A DNA stretch of 64,000 nt from Camillea tinctor (taxonomy: Eukaryota; Ascomycota; Sordariomycetes; Xylariales; Xylariaceae), in contig MU394135.1 of NCBI GenBank assembly GCA_022578605.1, positions 81,232 through 145,231 on the forward strand, written 5' to 3'. The translations under genes were made by a program, and so were the position numbers. The notes beneath the pieces were generated by a model, which was given only the letters and a program-made list of their open reading frames with translations, ran no database searches and was not told the DNA's origin. Shown here in pieces: positions 54,570 through 64,000 of this stretch. Within the stretch, counting starts at the first letter, position 1. Every line of letters begins with the position of its first letter.

Positions 54570-56702
54570 TTACGAACCCCGACTCGCCGTGCTCAACGAG
54601 CTAGGCCGCCTCGGCGCAATCCTCCTCAAACGACTCGCCACGATATCCCTCGCGAGCCCCATATCGCGAACCGCATCGAGCGGCGTCCTGCCGTCCCCAT
54701 CCTGGATCCAGGGGTCGGCGTGGTAGTCCAGCAGCAGGTTCACGATGGCGGTTCTCTTCGACCGGGCGGCGCTGTCGATGGTGAGGTTGTCGACCGCCAT
54801 CATGAGCGGCGTGCGCTTCGACGGGCCCGGCGCGTTCGCCTGCGCGTTCTGCTCCAGCAGGAACTGCACCATCTTCTTGTTTCGCTTCTCGCACGCCGTG
54901 TACAGCGCCGTCTTCCCCAGTCGGTCGTAGTCGTCGATGAGCGAGGGGCAGCGGCTGAGGATCTGCTTCGCGACGCTGACGCCGCCTTGGCTGGATTGGC
55001 ACCGGTGTAGGGGTGTCATTCCGTTATCGTCCCGCACGTGAACTTTGGCATTGTTGTTCAGGAGCAGCTCGCAGATGTACTTGTTTTGTCTGGATGCGGC
55101 GAAGTGCAGAGGTGTCGATTTTGTCTTTTCGTCTGCTACTTCGATATCCGACATGTGCGATAGCATTTGGCGTGTAACTTCCAAGTTCTCGCTCTGAATA
55201 GCTAGATGTATAGGGGAGATGCCTGATGTTGGGTCGCATATATCGAATTGGAAATATGGATTGTCTACGTCCAGGCCTTGCTCCTTGCACCACCGAAGCG
55301 CATTCGCCAAGTCGAGATTGTTCATGGTGCTATTCAACGGAGATGGACATAGCTCCGCTGCGATCCATTCTTGTAAGCCTCGTGCCTCGTCTTGTGATTG
55401 TTTCCGCTTCAATATCGTAACGAGCAGCTCCGCGGACTCCCTCACTGAAGCGTGAGACATTGGGACCATCTGTTTACGACCTTCTAAAGCTCGACTGACA
55501 AACTTTTGTCCGAAGTCCCCATCTCCCTCTTCAGCCATTAGATAACCCAATTTGTGGTATATCCTACAGCGACGATCCTTGTCGCGGATTTCTTCCGATT
55601 GTCGCGCGACCTCCTGGTCAAGTAAGTCTTGTAAAACCTGCCTAGCTTGGGGATATTCTTCCAGGATTTTAAAATCCAGTATTATATCCGCAAGCCTTTC
55701 TTTCATATCCATAAGTTCTTCCAAAAGCCCTAAATCGTTATTGCTATCGTCACTTATATCACCCAATCTCTTCTTCAGCTGAATGCCCCGACGTTGGCAA
55801 TGCGTGGCGCGAGTGTACAACCGAACGTTTATATATTCTTGTACCATGGCCTGATTTTGCTTGATCTGATACTCGATAATATCAAAACTCATGCCATCTT
55901 GATATTCGGGCTCTGGATCATACAGGCTACCAGATATTGACAGTTCATCGACGCTTGCAGAGGTACTCGGTGGCGGCGTGGGTAAAGGATCGGACAGTAG
56001 ACTACTCTGTGATATTGCAGCTATGATACTGGTGGTCGAGTTTTTCCAATCCTGAAGTTCTACGTCGAGTGACGACTCTTCCCCTTTCCATTCTTCATCT
56101 GGTGGCGTTGTGGGTCTGATCCTAGGTATAATATGTCGCGGGATGCCAAGGTTGTCTCTCGAGCTTATTCTAGACGCGGTATATGGGTGTATTGAATGGA
56201 TAGTATGTTTTAATTTTTGGACTTGGCTTTGCATCTGCTCCTGTGATACCCGAGTATGGAATATTGTGCTGAGTGAGAGGGTGTGCATGTGTAGATGTAG
56301 GACGTTTGTGGTCCAATTTATATGATGAACTAATTGTTGGACTCTTTCCCGCTTCAAAGACATCTCGAGGTTTAGCCATACTTTCTGTAATGTCCCAGTA
56401 TTTTCTGTCAGTTGAGGCAAACCGTCGTGTAATTCCTGTAGGGAATCGCGGCAGGATTGGAGAACTCGAGATATGATGGCATGCTGATTTCGTTCCACAG
56501 ATAATAACGGTCGATTACAGTTCTTGAATACTTCGCTGATTCCGTCGAGTGCAAGTTCTAAGCCGCATACCTCATGATATACTTCTCTAATGGATTGCGG
56601 GATGGTTTTGGTCTCCCCAATAAATCGCTTTATGCCTTGGACTAGATCTTTGACAAAGAGCGCCAGTTGGAAGGCACTTGCAGTAGCAGATAGTGGATCC
56701 AT
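54570..56702 (-). CDS. Ankyrin-repeat protein with fungal STAND-type N-terminal domain
   Basis: One exon of 710 residues. The first 165 residues, beginning MDPLSATASAFQLALFVKDL, look like the all-helical N-terminal domain found on many fungal NLR/STAND and HeLo-like incompatibility proteins (the MDPLS start is very common there). Residues 165-260 are a low-complexity S/T/P-rich linker. Residues 260-490 form a helical, TPR-like region (for example HCQRRGIQLKKRLGDI and YHKLGYLMAEEGDGDFGQKF). Residues 495-695 hold about five ankyrin repeats, with TPLHFAASRQNKYICELLL, GMTPLHRCQS, GKTALYTACEKRNKKMVQFL and RTPLDAVRDMGLARDI. There is no NACHT or NB-ARC domain. The likely role is in self/non-self or stress signalling through protein contacts, which is inference from the domain order. 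The 3' end is GC-rich. Confidence 0.82.
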   Translation of the reverse strand: MDPLSATASAFQLALFVKDLVQGIKRFIGETKTIPQSIREVYHEVCGLELALDGISEVFKNCNRPLLSVERNQHAIISRVLQSCRDSLQELHDGLPQLTENTGTLQKVWLNLEMSLKRERVQQLVHHINWTTNVLHLHMHTLSLSTIFHTRVSQEQMQSQVQKLKHTIHSIHPYTASRISSRDNLGIPRHIIPRIRPTTPPDEEWKGEESSLDVELQDWKNSTTSIIAAISQSSLLSDPLPTPPPSTSASVDELSISGSLYDPEPEYQDGMSFDIIEYQIKQNQAMVQEYINVRLYTRATHCQRRGIQLKKRLGDISDDSNNDLGLLEELMDMKERLADIILDFKILEEYPQARQVLQDLLDQEVARQSEEIRDKDRRCRIYHKLGYLMAEEGDGDFGQKFVSRALEGRKQMVPMSHASVRESAELLVTILKRKQSQDEARGLQEWIAAELCPSPLNSTMNNLDLANALRWCKEQGLDVDNPYFQFDICDPTSGISPIHLAIQSENLEVTRQMLSHMSDIEVADEKTKSTPLHFAASRQNKYICELLLNNNAKVHVRDDNGMTPLHRCQSSQGGVSVAKQILSRCPSLIDDYDRLGKTALYTACEKRNKKMVQFLLEQNAQANAPGPSKRTPLMMAVDNLTIDSAARSKRTAIVNLLLDYHADPWIQDGDGRTPLDAVRDMGLARDIVASRLRRIAPRRPSSLSTASRGS

Positions 56703-59347
56703 GTTGACGAATTTAAGACCATGTTCATCCGAACTTGGACTGGAGATATCTAATGATCCCGGGGTGGTGAGAGGCCAAATTGGTTATCGAAATCATAGAA
56801 GATCGACCCAAGATCCAAGTATACGATCTTATGGGGAAACTAATGAAAGAGGATGTTGAAACACAAACGTGTTTTGCCTAGATTTCCCGTATACGAAGCT
56901 CTACTTGGGCTGCTAGGCCTTGGTGCACGTAGTTATAAATTGTTACGTCAACCATCATCGTTTGCCTCCTATCGGCGACTGGATTCAAACGCCTTCGTTC
57001 CACTCTCCTCTCGTTCAGCTCATCAGCTTCTTTCGTGTCAAAGCCTTCATCTAGCACACACCAGACCTATATGTTCATCTGACCTAACATCCTGAGTCAC
57101 CTACCCAATTACGGTCGATCATTAGGCTGATTAGGTGTTGGTGCCATTCCTCTGCAGATCCTTCACGGGTGGCTACATCGAACAGAAAAATGTGTCCTAC
57201 GAGAAGCTCCCCTAGAACGATCGTCGATACAAAACTATGGCTTGGCAGGCAGGAATTATTATGACACCTCTTTTACCTACTGTATTCCTGATTGGATTCA
57301 TGTTCGACAGCTCTCAGCCACCACGATGACGCCCAAAACCCACACTATCAAAAAGCACTTATTGCCAAACCTCGAATAGGGCTTTCACACCGAAAGCCAA
57401 ACCTACGCAGAGCGAAGATAGCTCGCTTAAAACAGCCAAGTTAATATCTTGCATTATTGTGGCACTCATTCAGCGAGTCCATTGGCTAGTTGCCGTGACT
57501 ATGTGCTACGGCTTACACTCTTCCCAAACAATCGAGGCGTCACCTTGGGAATATCGTGGGGTCGATCCACATGTTGGTCCGTAGAAATATGTTATTGCAA
57601 CTAACCTAAGCAGGCTGGCTTCAGATCAGACGATGTGAAATCACACATAGTCCGTAACCAGACGAATGCATATGGCTATGAAAGTTGTACAACGTATGCT
57701 CTGTCTGATTACCTTAAGAGAAAGGGGGATTTGCATCTAGACTATCAATAATGGTCTGTGCTTCTTCAGCCTTGGAACTAAGCGCCGTTAGCGTCTTCTC
57801 TAGATATTATAAAAGTGTAAGAAAGTATAAGTCATGCTGAAGGCTTAGGGGACGCGTACACTCTCATAGTTATTTGTTTCATGAATATCTGAACTGATAT
57901 TATATCTATGTCTGATTCTCTAGGCCGTATAGGAGATATTGTACTGGGCTGTTTGTTTTGTACAATCATGGGCGGCCTCATTATTTTTGGACGATTCCCA
58001 ATGTGCGTTACGTAGCCTCGATCTGAAGCTATTGTGTCTGATCAATGCAACATCACACTTCTAGCTATCGATAAACAACAAATCATATGCATCAATTAAT
58101 AATAAAGTGATTCTATATTTCTCCCTTCATCATGGCCATCCCACTGACTAAAGATAATCGCTCGGTCAAGAAGTTGTAGAATGGCGCGCGCGTCTGTTTC
58201 CTGGATCGACTAGTAAGACCATACGTTTCAGAGATCCTACTAGGTTAGGAGCTTCATGCATAATAGTCGAATTTCCTCCCTAGCAATTCCTGGCAAGTGG
58301 CGCAGATGTGAAGGAATACAGTAGTTAAACCCCTTTCCAGGACACCGGTGAGTCAACTGGCAAAATTGGCCCTTTAGCTCTTTGTCGTCATCCTGGTATA
58401 TTTGTAGAAGAGTCGCTTTTGTATCACATATCGTATATAACATGTACCAAGATAGGTTTGTCGGTTAGTCAAAATAAACATCATGGAACAGAACCCACCG
58501 AGATCCGAGTCATTTTCATGGCGTTGAGATTTCAAAAGTTTGGGAGTTGATATCCGTACGTCTTCCAGATTGCTAACATGTAGTTCGCAAAATTGTATAT
58601 CAGAATATAGGAGTAGTATTCTGCGTAAAATTCTCTGTTCTACTCGCTATTACTCTAATAATTATATGAATCGATCTCGGTTTCGTAAACGCATGTATTA
58701 CCTATTTTAAGACATCACTAGTGGACGGCACATACATTGCAGTAAAGACCGTACGAGTACCATAGAATTAATGCGTGTCGTTACACCTATGTGTAACTAT
58801 TGTCGGTCTATAGATATACATCATTGTACATATTAGATCCCTTTAAGAGTCTAGAGCAACCCATTTATATATCGTGGAGATCACCTGCATGTAATTAATC
58901 ACCTCGGATGGTTCCTGGACACCGAGCTGCCCCGCCTAGGTAGTCACCGGAGACTTATGTATATAGATGAATCATGACTGGTAGGCGAATGTCCGTGCTT
59001 TATAAGAAGTCCGATACCCCGTCAAACAGATGTACGTATATGGGTGATATCTTATTATCAACTCAAAGTAGGCCGTGGGTCCTCGGCATCTATTCACATG
59101 AGTATCCAGTATGTTATATGTTGCCAGTAGTTGTGCTCCAGCAGCCCAAACAATGCGACGTAGAGGCGGGTTATAGTAGTAGATATGATTTGTAACCGAA
59201 TATAGGATCCACTGGAGAAGGAGTGATGATACAGAATATATCTTTCACCCCTCTTCCCGGGGGATTGGATAAGTTAGATGTAAACAAAAGTTATATGAAA
59301 GTCTTCATAGTGCCTACTCTATCGCCTAAGATTGTTACCAAGGAAGA
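56703..59347. other. Gene-free stretch
   Basis: About 2.6 kb of AT-rich DNA. Several frames of 60-80 codons (for example 56853-57095 and 58240-58443) have no recognisable product. No RNA gene seen. Confidence 0.45.
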
Positions 59348-60475
59348 ATGTCTCCTGTGAACAAGATTCTCCTTACTGGAGCTACCGGTTATATCGGCGG
59401 CACGGTGCTCGATCATCTAATTCGAAACGAGGAGCCCAGCATCAAAGGATTGACTTTCGATCTTACTGTCCGCAGCAATTATGCCGTCGAGAAGCTCCGC
59501 AAGGCGTACGGCGATCGAGTGAATCCTATTTTATGGGACGGCTTCACGGATAGTGCTGCTATCTCCGGTCTCGCCTCCAACTACGACATCATCATCAATA
59601 CGGGGACGGGTATTCTCCCAGACGGAGCCAAAGCTCTCATGAACGGGCTAGCACGCCGCATGCAACCGGAACACCCGGTCCCCTGGATGTTGCACCTCTC
59701 CGGCTGTTCTAATCTGGCCGATCTACCATTGACGCAGACGGCCCACCCCGAACGAGAATGGGACGACGCCAATAGTAAAGCGGTATACGAGTATCTAAAG
59801 AGCGAGGATGAACACACACCATATCCTCAGAGAACTGCAGAAGTCGGCGTGCTTACAGCCGCTCAAAGGACAGGCGTGCGAGCAGTCAGCATAAATTCAC
59901 CATGCGTCATAGGCTTCGGAACAGGGCTCTTCAACCAACAAAGCTTTCTCATCCAATCCATTATGCGCTATATAATTAAATACGGTCACGGGTTTAAGCT
60001 CAACGACACAGCCAACTTCGACTGGGTGCATGTGGAGGATCTCGCGGACATTTACGTGCTGCTGCTGCGCACCATCCTCGAACGCGATGACCGCGGTATA
60101 GGCTACATTCCTTCCGGCGAGAATGGTATAATATCGTCCGCCGTTAAGCGCGTTCTGGTTTCCGATATTATGCATATGTGCCTAGATACGGTGTTTGAGG
60201 CTGGCCTGCTGCCTCGCTCAGACACACCAAAGGAAAAAGTGATTCGTCAGGTTTCACTGCAAGAGATCGCGGAGGAGACTGTATGGGGTGCCATGGATAT
60301 GGCTGAGCGGAGCTGGGCTGGCCATAAGGTAATGACGGGAACGGTGGCTAAGAAGTTGCTAGGGTGGAATCCGTCAAGGCTAGACGAAGCTTGGAGACAA
60401 GAGTACATAGACGTCCTCAACACGCTAAGGGAAGGGGTGAAGGGTTACGTGGCAGAAGTGCCAATAGGCAAGTAG
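59348..60475 (+). CDS. NAD(P)-binding epimerase/reductase-like protein (extended or atypical SDR)
   Basis: One exon of 375 residues. The N-terminal Rossmann motif is ILLTGATGYIGG (residues 7-18), the GxxGxxG of NAD-dependent epimerases and atypical short-chain dehydrogenases. Further landmarks are the strand DIIINTGTG, LHLSGCSNLADL at the position of the active-site strand, YPQRTAEVGVLTAAQRTGVR after it, and DWVHVEDLADIYVLLLRTIL, the V-H-V-x-D-L-A block typical of the family. The usual YxxxK pair is not evident at its normal place, which fits the atypical SDR group. Cytosolic; substrate unknown. The C-terminal domain includes LGWNPSRLDEAWRQEY. Confidence 0.87.
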   Translation: MSPVNKILLTGATGYIGGTVLDHLIRNEEPSIKGLTFDLTVRSNYAVEKLRKAYGDRVNPILWDGFTDSAAISGLASNYDIIINTGTGILPDGAKALMNGLARRMQPEHPVPWMLHLSGCSNLADLPLTQTAHPEREWDDANSKAVYEYLKSEDEHTPYPQRTAEVGVLTAAQRTGVRAVSINSPCVIGFGTGLFNQQSFLIQSIMRYIIKYGHGFKLNDTANFDWVHVEDLADIYVLLLRTILERDDRGIGYIPSGENGIISSAVKRVLVSDIMHMCLDTVFEAGLLPRSDTPKEKVIRQVSLQEIAEETVWGAMDMAERSWAGHKVMTGTVAKKLLGWNPSRLDEAWRQEYIDVLNTLREGVKGYVAEVPIGK

Positions 60476-61311
60476 TATTAGCTGTCTTGTCCCAAATTAC
60501 GAGGAATAGAGCTGCTGTTGATTGTGTAGTTCTGTCAGTTCTGTTGAGAATGAGATCGAGGATCCAGGGGGAAAAAGTGACATATGGGTTTGCCGCATTT
60601 TCAATATACATAGGTATGCAAGTATATTGGTATTTGCATAGAAATATGTTCATTATGCAGGCTCCGTCTATTCTTCTGAACGTGGCAAATGGATATACGC
60701 CCCCGCAGAGCCTTACCAGATATCAACTTCTTGTCAGCACTAGGACTCACTGTTATATGTCCTTCAAACTTGTGGCTGAGACACGGAAAAGAAAAATATC
60801 TATTAGTGCTACCCTCCTCCCCCCCTCCCCCCTTTATAGTGCTAACTAATCGCCGATAGCCATCAGTCTCAGGGGTATTAGTACTTACAGGGTAGGGAAC
60901 GAAGCCCGACTGTTGCAAGCTACATTCAGTCGTATGGCCATCTTTTTTTTTTCAGGACAAGAATTGCAGCCTGGTCATACTAAAAGCTCATTCTTCTAGG
61001 TTAATTACGATGCCACACAAATGCCCAAGGCTTCCAGTTGTCGTGAGACACATGTACGACCGTCCACTTGGTAGCCGTTGATAACATGTGCTTGGCTGAG
61101 CAGGCAACTATAGTGGATGGTTGCTCTTGTACTACTAGTATAGTTTGTAAATTGGTCTTTATGTTCGTATCGATTTTCATAAGAGGCGTTACTCTTCTCC
61201 AAAATTGGTCACCGGAAATGAATTCCTGTTTTTTTGTCTGACGTATTAGCGTTCCAGCTTCTATGTACACACATCACTCATTGGGCCTTACCCCTATGGG
61301 ATTATTCTATC
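60476..61311. other. Gene-free stretch
   Basis: About 0.8 kb between two plus-strand genes. No supported gene; a poly-T tract sits at 60944-60952. Confidence 0.5.
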
Positions 61312-63914
61312 ATGACAGATGCTCACACTTCTACGTTTAGCACTGGGCTTGGTGCTGTTCACTCGAGATTAGGTAACGATATCGAGCTACCGGAGAGTGG
61401 CTCGTCGGCTATACGCAACCGGTACAACAGTCAAGTTTACCGCCGACGAAAGAACCGCCATGCGGTTATCGTGAGTCCTTTAGGTAAGTATATTGAGGTC
61501 AAATTATACTGATGAATACATTTAGAAACATAAGTTGACAGATTCTAGCCCATTTTACCGACGAGCAGCTCGAGAGCGATGTCCGCATATTCGCACAGAC
61601 TTATCTGCCCTCAGTGGACCCTGAGAAGCTACTGAGGGCAGCTCGAGTGGCAAAGGATGTTCACTCCTACGACGAAGTGGTCCAGTCGGACGATCCCAAC
61701 CTAGCATACAACTTGCCAATAGTTCTGACCCCAGAAGAGAGAGCAGCGTTAAGGGCAGAGAAGGAGGTTCTGTTCTCCGAGAGGAACATGTTCATTGTTA
61801 TTCTCACTGTCTCCCTTGCGGCCTTTCTTCAGGGTTTCGTTCAATCGTCAATTAACAGCGCCTCTCTTTACGCCGACCAGTTTGGCCTTCCTTTACCATC
61901 GCCTGATCCAAATGCCCAGATCGATATAAGGCTCGGTGCCACCAACGCCTCTCCGTTTTTCTTCGCCGCGTTAGCAGGTTGTTGGTTAGCGTTGCCTATA
62001 AATGACCGCGTTGGTCGTCGAGGAGCAATGGCCATAGCAGCTTGTTTAATCATTGCCAGTTCCCTAGGCTCAGTTTGGTGCCAGACGTGGTATCAACTAT
62101 TTAGCGTTCGGATTATCAATGGAATTGGTGAGTGCAATGAGTCTGTAGCCAAACATTACAGTAATCTTTTATTTAACAAACCCAATTTAATATTGTTTCA
62201 AACGGTTAACGATGCTATATCAGGTATGGGTGTGAAAGCTGTAAGCACCCCTATCTTAGCTTCAGAAACAGCAGTTGGCTATTGGAGGGGTAGCTCTATC
62301 CTGGCTTGGCAATTATGGTGAGTTCAAATACTATACTAGATGGATTATGATATTGATAATATTAGGGTCGCTTTCGGAATTATGATAGGTTTGGCATTTA
62401 ACCTCATTTTCTATGCTGCTTATCCAAGCGATGATAGCACAGCTGTCAAGCTCATTTTAGGTGCACCTTTTGTACCTTCTGTTTTCCTCCTTATCGGTCT
62501 CTACTTTTGCCCAGAGAGCCCTCGTTATTATATGAGACGCAAAAGTCTCAACTTCAACCCCCTGAAGGGATATGAAGTTCTGTTGAAGCTTCGGAAAATC
62601 GAGGTTTGTTTTTTCTCTTCCAATCTAAGGACTATGTCTCAAGTGTCGTCGATTACTTACCTACCCACGGATAACAGCTCCAAGCGCTTCGAGACATATA
62701 CCTGGTATACAAGTCCATCGAACAAGAAGAATATGCAGAAGAGTCAGATGCCAAGAGCCAGGTCAACCACATCCCCCGCGGGTTCTCCGAGCACATAAAA
62801 AGCTACGCCGCACAATACAAGGAGTTATTCACACGAGGCCGTCTCAGAAACGCTTTGATAAGTAGTTCTATTGTCGCTTTAGGTCAACAGTTCTGTGGTA
62901 GTATGTAAATGATGATAAGATCACTTCCCGACACCCCACCCCCTTTCCTGTCTTGCCACAAGTGTACAGTAGGACGCTAAAACAGTTCTTGAATAGTCAA
63001 CATCCTCGCATTCTACTCGAGTAAGTACGGCATAATATTACAAACGACACTCAAGTGCTCACACAGTGACCAAAGGTTCGTTATTCAATGCGATAGATAG
63101 CGATCAGGGAAAAAAGCTTCCAATGATTTATAGTTTCGCATACGGTGAGTACCTAAATCAATCTAATGAAGATTGATGTTGTGCTTCTGTCTCTGACACA
63201 CCCGTTGTACTCAGGATTAATAAATTTCATCTTCGGGCTTCCCGCTATCCGAACCATCGATACACTTGGTCGTCGAAAGTGGCTCCTCATCACGTTGCCA
63301 TTCATGTCCCTATTCATGGGATGTGGAGCACTATCTACCATTATTCGAGATCAAAGGGCTAGGGCGGGTGTTACGGCTACTTTCCTATACTGTAAGTTCT
63401 TGCTGCCTCGAAATGGGTTAACCACTGTAACTTTATTGACACAACATGACGCTCAGTGTTTGCTGCTGCGTACTCCCCAGGAATGGGTCCTATCCCGTTC
63501 ACCCTGGCCTCTGAGAGCTTCCCGCTTTCTCACCGTGAGGCTGTACGTCACCCATACCTCTGATCCATCTGGGCAAGAGGCATTTCCACCACTAACTTTA
63601 CAATCCTAGGGATGTGCATTTGCTGTTGCAATCAACCTTCTCTTTGCAGGGCTTCTCTCCATGTTCTTCCCTAGGTAAGTAGCCACCCCTTAAACTCTAA
63701 CGACCCAACCTGAACCCGAACTCCAACCCTACCCCTAACCCTTATTATCCCAGCCCACAAAGAAATAGCACACCACCAGCTAACACCCCTCCCTCCACAA
63801 CCAGCATCCTCCAAAAGCTCAGAAGCGCCGGGTCCCTGGGCCTTTTCGCGGGGCTTAACCTCGTCGCCTTCATCCTCGTGTTCCTGCTCGTTGAAGAGAC
63901 CAAGCGACGCTCTC
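61312..63914 (+). CDS. MFS sugar porter-like transporter, 3' end missing
   Basis: Eleven exons can be joined in frame: 61312-61483, 61549-62127, 62224-62317, 62366-62603, 62678-62900, 62997-63020, 63067-63144, 63215-63391, 63457-63542, 63610-63674, 63805-63914 (about 615 residues so far). The last exon ends at a GTGAGT donor and the remainder lies beyond the poly-G end of the window. A long cytosolic N-terminus ([20 protein letters not shown], then [20 protein letters not shown]) precedes TM1 at [20 protein letters not shown]. Motifs are [44 protein letters not shown] (PESPR), GQQFCGINILAFYS (QQxxGxN), [30 protein letters not shown] (the PVPxxYxxExFP block) and LVEETKRRS. This long-N-terminus subgroup of sugar porter-like proteins is common in ascomycetes; the substrate is unknown. 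Exons 6 and 7 are the least certain. Confidence 0.83.
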
Positions 63915-63936
63915 GTGAGTTCCTTCTCTCTCAAAA

Positions 63937-64000
63937 GGGGGCGGGGGGGCGGGGGGGGGGGGGGGGGGGGGGGGGGGGCGGGGCGGCGGGGGGGGGGGGC
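63937..64000. other. Poly-G run at the window end, probable artefact
   Basis: Sixty-four bases nearly all G with occasional C, immediately after a normal intron donor. It looks like the no-signal poly-G at a contig end seen also at 39788-39976. The last exon of the sugar porter-like gene is lost behind it. Confidence 0.85.

Noticed and set aside
1..64000. CRISPR arrays, bacterial operons or intact rRNA/tRNA genes
   Set aside because: No regularly spaced repeats or prokaryotic gene organisation were seen, and the only tRNA-like segment is decayed.

Overview
The window is nuclear DNA of a filamentous ascomycete (Pezizomycotina; a Sordariomycete is plausible but not shown). Genes are split by short introns of about 40-150 bp with GT..AG ends and CTAAC-like branch sites. 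The families are typical of these fungi: CFEM-like secreted modules, a PTH11-type rhodopsin-domain receptor, MFS and MATE carriers, a CrpA-type copper pump and an ankyrin protein with a STAND-associated N-terminus. Joining exons by hand gave reading frames that close exactly for most genes.

Layout. 0-1 kb: a secreted CFEM-like repeat protein running off the left edge. 1-3.6 kb: decayed genes, namely an unidentified coding-like tract, an alpha/beta-hydrolase relic of the kind found at the N-terminus of fungal NLR proteins, and an F-box relic broken by a 13-bp tandem duplication. 4.9-7.0 kb: an amino-acid permease. 10.6-13.6 kb: a CSC1/OSCA-type channel. 14.8-21.1 kb: the nuclear-pore basket protein Mlp1/Tpr. 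22.2-24.3 kb: a 14-TM DHA2-type MFS carrier. 26.7-28.6 kb: a sugar porter. 29.8-32.3 kb: a TPR-repeat protein. 32.6-34.1 kb: a DUF1593 nucleoside-hydrolase-like protein. 36.2-37.8 kb: a MATE-like carrier. 38.6-40.5 kb: a rhodopsin-domain receptor whose third intron holds poly-G/poly-C junk and a 10-N gap. 41.6-43.1 kb: a BAHD acyltransferase. 44.8-48.3 kb: a copper P1B-ATPase with a metallothionein-like N-terminus. 48.6-53.6 kb: a 5-kb inverted-repeat transposon. 54.6-56.7 kb: the ankyrin protein. 59.3-60.5 kb: an NAD(P)-binding epimerase-like protein. 61.3-63.9 kb: a second sugar porter that ends in another poly-G run.

The most unusual object is the transposon at 48604-53630. It has 104-bp terminal inverted repeats, a decayed Tc1/IS630-type transposase (third catalytic residue E changed to K) reading inward from the right, and a large unrecognised passenger gene of about 700 codons reading inward from the left. 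The passenger has many in-frame stops but almost no frameshifts. All differences between the two terminal repeats are transitions, and a tRNA-like segment inside shows the same pattern, so repeat-induced point mutation is the likely cause. The left end lies only 262 bp upstream of the copper-pump start codon.

I see no secondary-metabolite core enzyme, no CRISPR array and no intact RNA gene. The transport genes do not form an obvious pathway; they look like ordinary neighbours in a gene-sparse, partly decayed region.
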